From assembly GCF_001189915.1 (NCBI RefSeq), contig NZ_LFLS01000002.1, forward strand, positions 62,001 to 126,000: a stretch of DNA of 64,000 nt. The letters are read 5' to 3'. A program made the position numbers and the translations under genes. Every line of letters begins with the position of its first letter. The stretch's first letter is position 1. A model generated the notes under the pieces. That model worked only from the letters and a program-made list of their open reading frames with translations. It was not told where the DNA came from and searched no databases. Of this stretch, positions 55,251 through 62,257 are shown piece by piece. This stretch comes from Herbaspirillum autotrophicum. Lineage in GTDB: Bacteria; Pseudomonadota; Gammaproteobacteria; Burkholderiales; Burkholderiaceae_D.

Positions 55251-55907
55251 ATGCCGATTGCGTCAGAAGCTTTTTCCGAAAGCTCTTTTCAACGGGTTAA
55301 GGTAAAGACTGCATTAAAGAAGCGTCAGCCGAACACCAATGTTTGGTTTTTTGACTCACCTAAAAATAAAAAGAGATTAAATATTTTTGGCGACTTGCCT
55401 TTTGTGATTGCAGTGCTGCTGGAAGGAGAATGTTCTGTAGTTGGTTACGAGATTGACTCACCTCCAAATCCATTTGGAGTTGTTGAAATGAAAATTCACT
55501 ATCGCGATAAAGGTAGCGAAGTGTGGGACCTCAAACGATCTGATAAGAAATTAAAGAAACGTCCTGAGGTAGATCGTCTAATTACAGAACATGACTTTCT
55601 AAACAGGGAGATTTTATTTGATAACTGGTTGATTTTGTGTGCTGCGATTAACCGTTGCAGGAGATGTTATTTGGGACGAGAGGCGAAATTTATCGTGGAA
55701 TCTACGTCATCGACGATTATACGTTTCGGAGAGCTTTTAGATACAACCGATTTTGAGCCAAGTTATATGTTCGCTGCGGTTGCTATGAGCCTGCAGGCAG
55801 GGGTTATATCCGCTGACTTGAATACAGAACTATTCGGGACAAATACAATACTTCGGCGAGGTAATGATGAGCGTGAATCGCATACTAATTCCAATGGCTT
55901 ATGCTGA
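55251..55907 (+). CDS. tnsA: TnsA-like endonuclease (candidate)
   Basis: A 218-residue protein in the position of TnsA, which cuts the 5' ends of Tn7 so that excision is cut-and-paste. Sequence similarity is limited. A restriction-like fold is suggested by VVGYEIDSPPNPFGVVEMKI (residues 63-82) and EVWDLKRSDK (90-99); Asp93 and Lys95 would form the catalytic D-x-K. The equivalent of the upstream catalytic Asp of the PD motif is not clear. The C-terminal end (AMSLQAGVISADLNTE then LFGTNTILRRG) resembles TnsA C-domains. It overlaps tnsB by 44 bp. Confidence 0.65.
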   Translation: MPIASEAFSESSFQRVKVKTALKKRQPNTNVWFFDSPKNKKRLNIFGDLPFVIAVLLEGECSVVGYEIDSPPNPFGVVEMKIHYRDKGSEVWDLKRSDKKLKKRPEVDRLITEHDFLNREILFDNWLILCAAINRCRRCYLGREAKFIVESTSSTIIRFGELLDTTDFEPSYMFAAVAMSLQAGVISADLNTELFGTNTILRRGNDERESHTNSNGLC

Positions 55908-57843
55908 TCTGACAGCTTGGCCGCGCCCGGACTGTTTTGGCCTGAATCCAACTGCCGTAGAGATATATAGACGGCGTAAGGAAGCCGTTGAAATGTATGC
56001 GGATGGCACAGCCTTTCAGGAAATACGAAATGCGAGCAACATAAGTGATGACGAAGTCAGACGATTGGTAAAGAGATGTGTCGTATTGAAAGAAGACGGC
56101 TTCATATATGGATTTTTTGCATTACTACCAGGCGTCCTTATTAAATCATATGAGCGGAAGAAGTCTACCGCACGAGAAGTTGGTGATGAATCAGCTGGGT
56201 GTTCAGGAGCATTGAAGCTGTTGTTTACACGATTCCCTGAAATTGAGGAATTGGTAAACGATCTGTATTTCAAAAAACACTCTAATCAGCTAAAAGTGCA
56301 TGAAGCAAGAATCAGCATAAAGAACATACATGAGTATTTCTTGAAAGCGTTGAGAAAATTGGGATTAGGAGAGTATGACTGGCCATTCAATACTCAGAAT
56401 GCTGGTTATAAATCCCTTTATCTCTATTGTCGAGATCTGGCAAATAACATTAATCAAAGAGCTGGGCATGCATATGCTCGTTTAGGACGCGATGCGTCAA
56501 GACGAGGTGCCGTGGGAACGGGATATAAGCCTTTAATCTCTAATTTGCGTCCATACAGTTTTATGCAATTGGATTTTCATAAAATAGACGCAGCATCTAT
56601 TATCGTTATTCGCAACGACTATGGCGTCGAAGTTCCAATACCTGTATCTCGTTGGCACATTGGTTTTTTGGTGGATGAGTTTAGTGCTGGAATAGCTGGC
56701 GCATTTGTAGCGCTAGAAAAAACACCGAGCGGAGACAGCACGTTAGAAGTAATTAGTAGCAGTCTCACGGCAGAACAATTTATAAAGGAAGATCCTCGTG
56801 CTAGGTTCGTTGACGAGGGGAAAGCATTGTTGGTTCAACTTATTCCTGGACTTGAAAATCAATGTTTCAGTGCTCTAAAAATTGATAATGGTTGGTCCAA
56901 TGCTGCGCATGATGTCGTAAATAACATTATGGATGTGATTGGATGTGCGGTAAATTTCGGCCCATGTTATTCCTGGTGGAGGCGCGATCTAATAGAAAAA
57001 ATATTTGGCGAGCTCACCAGGAATGGATTGCAAAGAATGCCATCGACCTACGGAAGTGGAGTCGCCGACAGCAAAATAAATAAGCCCAGCGAAAAGGCTA
57101 TTAAATTTCGCATTCTCTTGTCTGAACTAATTTCTATTTTATTCGGATGTATACGGGAACATAACTTGAGAAAAAGTGAGCGGAGTCAAAACTCATCTCC
57201 TGTTCAAATACTAGAAGCCTCCCTTAGTCGCCCTGCTAGCGGGTTCTTTCCTTATAGTATTCCCGATGTAGGGAATACAGGCCCCATGCTCCTTATGCAT
57301 ATTGAAGAGGTGACAGTTCGAGGAAATTTGGCTCGTAACGAACGTCCTTATTTCAAGCTTGATCGGTGTCGTTACACAAATCCATTACTAGCTAGCAGTT
57401 ATCGATTTCTGGGAAAAAAGCTCATCACTTATACCTATCGGCGTAGGTGCTGCATTGTTTATGCAACCGTTAAAGAAACTGGGGAAAATTTAGGATTAAT
57501 GATTGCCGGGGGCTCATGGACAAACAGTGAATGTTCTTGGCGCGATCGAAAGTTGATAAATCGGAGTAGCCAGTCATTCAACATAATAAGCGACTCTGAA
57601 TCCACCATGCGAACATGGGTGCAACAAAAATCCGAAGAGGTCTCCAATAGAAAGAAAAAAACTCGCGCCCAGACTTCTGCCGATGCTTTGGTGATTGCTA
57701 ACGTTATATCTAGAGAAAAATCCACTCAGCAGGATGCGACTGAGAACTCAGTAGTACCGAGCGAGAACGCCGATACTACTAACGATCCTTTTGGACTGCT
57801 TATCGATCCGCCAATGAAAGTGTTTGTCCGTAGGAGTCGTTAA
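55864..57843 (+). CDS. tnsB: TnsB-like DDE transposase
   Basis: A 659-residue transposase of the TnsB/TniA class. The rve-type core contains the acidic triad: Asp237 in MQLDFHK, Asp341 in LKIDNGWSNAAHD, and Glu378 in LIEKIFGELTRNG, at the spacing expected (D-341 to E-378). N-terminal residues 30-200 should bind the end repeats, and a C-terminal Mu-like domain (residues about 480-560) follows. The tail is Ser/Thr/Glu-rich and ends in VFVRRSR; TnsB C-termini contact TnsC. An ATG at 55867 is equally possible. It joins the 3' ends to target DNA. Confidence 0.88.
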   Translation: MMSVNRILIPMAYADLTAWPRPDCFGLNPTAVEIYRRRKEAVEMYADGTAFQEIRNASNISDDEVRRLVKRCVVLKEDGFIYGFFALLPGVLIKSYERKKSTAREVGDESAGCSGALKLLFTRFPEIEELVNDLYFKKHSNQLKVHEARISIKNIHEYFLKALRKLGLGEYDWPFNTQNAGYKSLYLYCRDLANNINQRAGHAYARLGRDASRRGAVGTGYKPLISNLRPYSFMQLDFHKIDAASIIVIRNDYGVEVPIPVSRWHIGFLVDEFSAGIAGAFVALEKTPSGDSTLEVISSSLTAEQFIKEDPRARFVDEGKALLVQLIPGLENQCFSALKIDNGWSNAAHDVVNNIMDVIGCAVNFGPCYSWWRRDLIEKIFGELTRNGLQRMPSTYGSGVADSKINKPSEKAIKFRILLSELISILFGCIREHNLRKSERSQNSSPVQILEASLSRPASGFFPYSIPDVGNTGPMLLMHIEEVTVRGNLARNERPYFKLDRCRYTNPLLASSYRFLGKKLITYTYRRRCCIVYATVKETGENLGLMIAGGSWTNSECSWRDRKLINRSSQSFNIISDSESTMRTWVQQKSEEVSNRKKKTRAQTSADALVIANVISREKSTQQDATENSVVPSENADTTNDPFGLLIDPPMKVFVRRSR

Positions 57844-57844
57844 A

Positions 57845-58897
57845 ATGGAACAGATTAATATCCCATTCAATACTCAAGAAAATTCAAGTAAGAAGAATGA
57901 AGATGACGTTGAAAAGGAAAAATCTTTAATATCGCAAATTCTTCTTCATCCACTGATGACTGGCCAAGTTTTATTACCTACAAAACCTGCAAAGGAATTA
58001 TTTTCAGTAGTTTGGAGAGCTGTTTTACTCCGAGAGACGGGTTTATGTTTGTCCGCAAGTAGCGGAGCGGGAAAAACTTCCGCTCTTGAAATGATCGAAG
58101 AAATGATACGGCAAAAACTACCAACCTTGCCAATATTCAGACATGAAACTCACAATCAACAAATACCTTCTATCCGTGCTTTTTTTAAACATTTTTTGGT
58201 AACCGTCGGACATTCCGAACTTAAGGGTGAAACATTCGATTTGCGACAAAGGCTAGTAAATTCACTTGTTGATGAGGCACGTATTTCTGGGCAAAACGTC
58301 GTATTAATGTTGATAGATGAAGCTCATGCAATGGCGGTGTCAGATTTCAATTTTCTAAAAGATGTCTATAACGATTTGGGCAAAGAAGGTGTTCAATTGG
58401 TTACTGTACTCATGGGGCAGGAGCCAGATTTATCTATACTTATAAAAAAAATTAGAAGCGAAGGACGACTAGATTTAATTGGACGTTTTGCAATGCGAAT
58501 TCTTCCGTTTAGAGCATATAAAACCATTGATGATCTCAAATTGATTCTGTCGGGCATAGACTCTACGGAGCATCCACAAGGTTCCGGTATTACTTGGACT
58601 GGATTTTTCTTTCCTTATGCTTACGCAGAAGGATTTCGTTTGGAAGATCAAGCTCAGAATTTTCTCGATGCGATTCAAACTGAAATGCCTAAATCTATAG
58701 TGTCAAAAATTCAAATTCCAGCTAGGCAAACATTTCTCGCGATACGTACGTTTGTTATGGATAATGCCGCAATCAATAAACCTCGAAGAATTCACGCTGA
58801 TGCATGGAGAAAAGCGGTTGCCTATGCAAAGCTTCAAGATGCAATCCTATTGATTAGAGGTCGAGGGCAAGCTGGTGATCTGACCGTGGAAATATAA
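57845..58897 (+). CDS. tnsC: TnsC-like AAA+ ATPase
   Basis: A 350-residue AAA+ regulator. Walker A SSGAGKTS is at residues 72-79, Walker B VLMLIDEAHA at about 153-162, and the later conserved block is GRLDLIGRFAMRI. TnsC forms filaments on target DNA and links the target selector with TnsA/TnsB. The start chosen is ATG 57845, with AGGAG at 57832-57836 and 8 bases of spacing; a TTG at 57824 in the same frame lies before that site. It starts one base after the tnsB stop. Confidence 0.87.
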   Translation: MEQINIPFNTQENSSKKNEDDVEKEKSLISQILLHPLMTGQVLLPTKPAKELFSVVWRAVLLRETGLCLSASSGAGKTSALEMIEEMIRQKLPTLPIFRHETHNQQIPSIRAFFKHFLVTVGHSELKGETFDLRQRLVNSLVDEARISGQNVVLMLIDEAHAMAVSDFNFLKDVYNDLGKEGVQLVTVLMGQEPDLSILIKKIRSEGRLDLIGRFAMRILPFRAYKTIDDLKLILSGIDSTEHPQGSGITWTGFFFPYAYAEGFRLEDQAQNFLDAIQTEMPKSIVSKIQIPARQTFLAIRTFVMDNAAINKPRRIHADAWRKAVAYAKLQDAILLIRGRGQAGDLTVEI

Positions 58898-58899
58898 AA

Positions 58900-60231
58900 A
58901 TGGCTTCAATCGGAACGCGATGGGCGGGACGAGACTTGAGCCCTTTGCCATATGAGTCAGCATTGAGCGTTTACTGGAGATTTGCTTGGCGAAATACTCT
59001 GTCGCCCGCACAACTTCGTAGGATTATTGGAATACCTGGTTATCGGCCGCAATACAACTGGATAGCTAGAACATCTTTTTTTTCCGATGTCCTAGGATGG
59101 CATCCTCTAAGCAAAAATGAGCAATGTTTGGTAGACGGCTCTACTAAATACCCGTTATACCTCTTTGAACCTCACCTACGTTACTGTCCGATTTGTTTGG
59201 GCGGAGGTTATCACAGCTACTGGTTTCAGTTCTCGTTTTTGGACTATTGCCCAGTGCATGAAGTTCGCCTGCATGCTCGCTGTCATACGTGCAGATATGC
59301 TGTCGGCTTTTTTAATATCACTAAACAATTATTTTCTCGGCCATATTTTTGCGTTCATTGCGGAGAACCAATTAGTGGCGTTGCTCCGGATCTCAGTCTG
59401 TATCTGGATTTTCGTGATCATCATGAGACAATTTCTCGTACATTTAGCCCGTTATGCGCGTGGTTCGAAAAATCGCAGAAGTTGCGATGGCAACTTTGCT
59501 CTTCTATGGAAAAGGGGTATTTTCAGTTTGGAATAGTCGCGCCAGGAATCTCTGAGTGGTGTGACCCCACAGAATTCGCATGTGCCGTAGTCTTTAACCA
59601 TTTCCCACTACCAAGTTTCTGTCGACAGTCCAAGTATAAAAAATTATCTATATGTTCTTGGAAGCTCAAACTTTACGAAGGGCCTGGATATTACCTTCAG
59701 CGCGTTAGTTTGGGGAAAGCTATGAAGACTCCTCGGTCTGTCTATTTGTGTACGATTCGCCTAATTAAACGCACAATCGAAAGACAGTTTGGATGTATTT
59801 CTGATAGTGAACATCAACGCTATTTCGATTCATGGGATGATCCGACAATTGATGTCAGGGAGTTCTCTCCGCAGTGGTTGGCGTTTTACATCATGCGCTA
59901 TAAGCTGGAAGGGAATCTTGTGAGAACCGACGACTATCGTTCTATATGGTTACGTCAACTCCCTTTTAATTTTGAAGCGATAGATTTCGATGGAAGAACA
60001 ACTCGATTAAGCTGGCGGTTGATGTACTTGGCGACCTTTGTTGGCTGGTATAACGTTGTATTAGCTGCTCGTCGAACTGGAAAGCTAGATGCGTGTCGAT
60101 TCCGCGGCGATGACTCAAGACTCCGATTCGTTTCCATTTCGATAGACTCCGAGAACGTTTTACGTGGGATTTGTGCCACGCTTCCCTTCGATGGTCTGTC
60201 GATACTATCTAGGTCAAATTTGAAGGCGTGA
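58900..60231 (+). CDS. tniQ: TniQ/TnsD-like target selector
   Basis: A 443-residue TniQ-family protein. The zinc-binding part reads YCPICLGGGYHSYWFQFS, then YCPVH and RCHTCR; the ligands are Cys96, Cys99, Cys117, His120, Cys128 and Cys131, and a further CVHC (151-154) follows. At this length it sits between short TniQ (about 300-400) and the full TnsD that binds a specific attachment site (about 500). It probably directs insertion by sequence recognition. The start ATG is 2 bp after the tnsC stop. Target site unknown. Confidence 0.85.
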   Translation: MASIGTRWAGRDLSPLPYESALSVYWRFAWRNTLSPAQLRRIIGIPGYRPQYNWIARTSFFSDVLGWHPLSKNEQCLVDGSTKYPLYLFEPHLRYCPICLGGGYHSYWFQFSFLDYCPVHEVRLHARCHTCRYAVGFFNITKQLFSRPYFCVHCGEPISGVAPDLSLYLDFRDHHETISRTFSPLCAWFEKSQKLRWQLCSSMEKGYFQFGIVAPGISEWCDPTEFACAVVFNHFPLPSFCRQSKYKKLSICSWKLKLYEGPGYYLQRVSLGKAMKTPRSVYLCTIRLIKRTIERQFGCISDSEHQRYFDSWDDPTIDVREFSPQWLAFYIMRYKLEGNLVRTDDYRSIWLRQLPFNFEAIDFDGRTTRLSWRLMYLATFVGWYNVVLAARRTGKLDACRFRGDDSRLRFVSISIDSENVLRGICATLPFDGLSILSRSNLKA

Positions 60232-60339
60232 GAGAACGTCCTCGTTCCATTCAGCGACTTGTCGAAACATGGGCCAATCATTCGCCCTGTCTGTCCGTAA
60301 CATATAGCAACAAAAATTCCTTACCGGATGGAGCATCGT

Positions 60340-60798
60340 ATGAATGTATTTTTGGATACTGAATTCACCGATTTTCTAGAACCAAGTCTCATCAGCTTGG
60401 GTCTGGCGTCGGAATATGGTGAAGACTTTTATGCCGAAGTGCCTTATCCGGATCATGCCTGTTCAGCATTTGTAAGAGAGGCCGTGGTGCCGTTGCTCAG
60501 ACAGATACCACATTCCTATTATTCGCGCCCCAATCTACATTTGGAGATCATCAAATGGCTGGAGATCGTGCGTCGAGACAAAGAAGACGTTTATATCTGT
60601 GTAGATTATCAGACAGATTGGGACTTGTTTTGTGATGCACTGGACTATCATGTGCCACCTTGGTGCTACCACAAGCTGGTAAGTGAGGAAATTGTTGAGC
60701 TAATGCTTTACGATTTTTTCAAGCACTCAAAATTACCAGAGCACCATGCCCTTTACGATGCCCAAGCAAATCGCCATGCTTACCGCTTAAAAATCTAA
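60340..60798 (+). CDS. DEDDh 3'-5' exonuclease-like protein
   Basis: A 152-residue single-domain nuclease of the Rv2179c-like 3'-5' exoribonuclease type. The motifs are MNVFLDTEFTDF (Asp6, Glu8), DYQTDWDLF (Asp93 or Asp95) and HHALYDAQANRHAY (His136, Asp140). The start at 60340 (TGGAG, 6 bases upstream) begins at the first motif; the ATG at 60328 lies before that site. It is the first cargo gene after tniQ. It could process RNA or act in defence; no partner is adjacent on the same operon (193 bp to the next gene). Confidence 0.78.
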   Translation: MNVFLDTEFTDFLEPSLISLGLASEYGEDFYAEVPYPDHACSAFVREAVVPLLRQIPHSYYSRPNLHLEIIKWLEIVRRDKEDVYICVDYQTDWDLFCDALDYHVPPWCYHKLVSEEIVELMLYDFFKHSKLPEHHALYDAQANRHAYRLKI

Positions 60799-60991
60799 AT
60801 GCACATTCGTTGTCGCCAAACATCAGGGAGCTAGAATATGTAAATTCAGCTCTGTGGCAATTGAGCATGAGTCTTTATTTGATTTATTGCTCAACTGGTA
60901 TTATTGATCCCAGTATTAGAATATTAAGAAAATTTTCTAATTTCCCTAATGGCTTCCGCAGTGATTCGCTGCCATCTGACAGTCCAATTCA

Positions 60992-62257
60992 ATGACATCA
61001 TTACCCCAGACTCAGGTATTTCCTACCTCGTTGGAAGAAATGGAAGGGTTGCTCCATGCTCTTGAAGCGAGTGCGGACAGCGTTCTCGCGTTCGACGGCC
61101 AAAACTTTCGCGATCACGAAGCACAGTTATTTCTGGAGTCGTCCGCGGTCCAATTTTTGGCGACTTGGACCGGATCTTTAAATGGACGCCTTCGCATCTC
61201 TCCGCGGGAAAATGAGCCGCCCGTCGACGCTTTGAAACGTATGTCAGACACGTTGCCAGGTGCGCTAATTGGAATGCTCGATGAGCAGGCATGGATTGAG
61301 ATGCCGAAGGCGGCACTCGCCAAGTTTAAAGACGCCTTTTTCAAGCAGCAACGTTCTTGGCCTGACTTAGACGCTCAAGATCAAGCGGCGTTGATCTGCC
61401 AAGACAACATTCCTGCTGGCATAGGACTTCCTCCGCAACTGTATCCGGCAGCCAAAGCCGGCGCTGTGGCAGATCGCGATCATTTCAGATTGCTCGTGGA
61501 TCAGTTAATAGCGTCGGTGACTGATGAGGCTAACATCCGTGGAGCAATTAGCAGTCGTCGAGAACAACTGACCACCATCCTGCACGAGCTATTCAAAAAT
61601 ACACATGATCACGCACGGCTAACGACCGACGGTAAGCCACTGTCGTTCTCGATTCGAGGCACCTATGCTCGCTTCTATTCGTCAGCACAGTTGGAGTATA
61701 CCGGTGCTGCGCCACAGAAAGATGAACAGGGACGCGATATTCTGTCAGGCCTAGATCAAGCGGAACGATTTGCGTCTTACTTTACTCGCGATAGGGTTCA
61801 GCAACATAACCGTTTAATACAAGCTGAGGAACGACAGTTTCTTGGTCTTTTAGAGCTATCGGTGTTTGACACTGGACCGGGCTTCGCTGCAACCTATCTC
61901 AAGAAAAAATTCGGGGGAGCATCTGTACAACAGCAATTTGAAGCCGTTCTGGGATGTTTTGCGACCGGTCGATCAACTACCGGCGATGAAAGCCGCGGAT
62001 ATGGTTTGTGGAAGGTGCTGCGAGACCTCCGTGAATTGAAGGGATTTATTCGAGTTCGTACGAACAAAGTTCATGTCTACCGAGATTTTGCATGGTACGA
62101 AAACATGTTCTTGCAGGAAAAGAAAGGGGGGGCAACAGCCCCAGAAGAGCGAATGATGGATTGGAGGCGGGGGATTACGAGAAGAATCACAGAAGGCTAC
62201 CCGGATATGCAAGGTGCTCACGTCGCAGTCCTTATTCCTCTCGGTGAGCATCTATGA
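60992..62257 (+). CDS. Stand-alone GHKL-type ATPase
   Basis: A 421-residue protein. Residues about 190-345 hold a GHKL (histidine kinase/Hsp90/MutL-like) ATP site: the N-box ILHELFKNTHDHA (Glu199, Asn203), the G1 box FDTGPGFA (Asp293, Gly295, Gly297) and the G2 box SRGYGLWKVLRDL (Gly336, Gly338). A phosphoacceptor His, HAMP or receiver domain is absent, so it is not a classical two-component kinase. The N-terminal half (1-180) and the Lys-rich C-terminal end are unassigned. It overlaps the next gene by 4 bp (ATGA), which strongly links the two. Function unknown; similar ATPases occur in defence operons. Confidence 0.8.
   Translation: MTSLPQTQVFPTSLEEMEGLLHALEASADSVLAFDGQNFRDHEAQLFLESSAVQFLATWTGSLNGRLRISPRENEPPVDALKRMSDTLPGALIGMLDEQAWIEMPKAALAKFKDAFFKQQRSWPDLDAQDQAALICQDNIPAGIGLPPQLYPAAKAGAVADRDHFRLLVDQLIASVTDEANIRGAISSRREQLTTILHELFKNTHDHARLTTDGKPLSFSIRGTYARFYSSAQLEYTGAAPQKDEQGRDILSGLDQAERFASYFTRDRVQQHNRLIQAEERQFLGLLELSVFDTGPGFAATYLKKKFGGASVQQQFEAVLGCFATGRSTTGDESRGYGLWKVLRDLRELKGFIRVRTNKVHVYRDFAWYENMFLQEKKGGATAPEERMMDWRRGITRRITEGYPDMQGAHVAVLIPLGEHL

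Noticed and set aside
57824..57844. TTG start for the tnsC-like gene seven codons upstream.
   Set aside because: It precedes the ribosome-binding site at 57832-57836, which is ideally spaced to the ATG at 57845.
60810..60995. A 61-codon frame between the exonuclease and the GHKL ATPase.
   Set aside because: No motif or good ribosome-binding site; it ends across the ATPase start. The 193-bp gap is more likely a promoter region.
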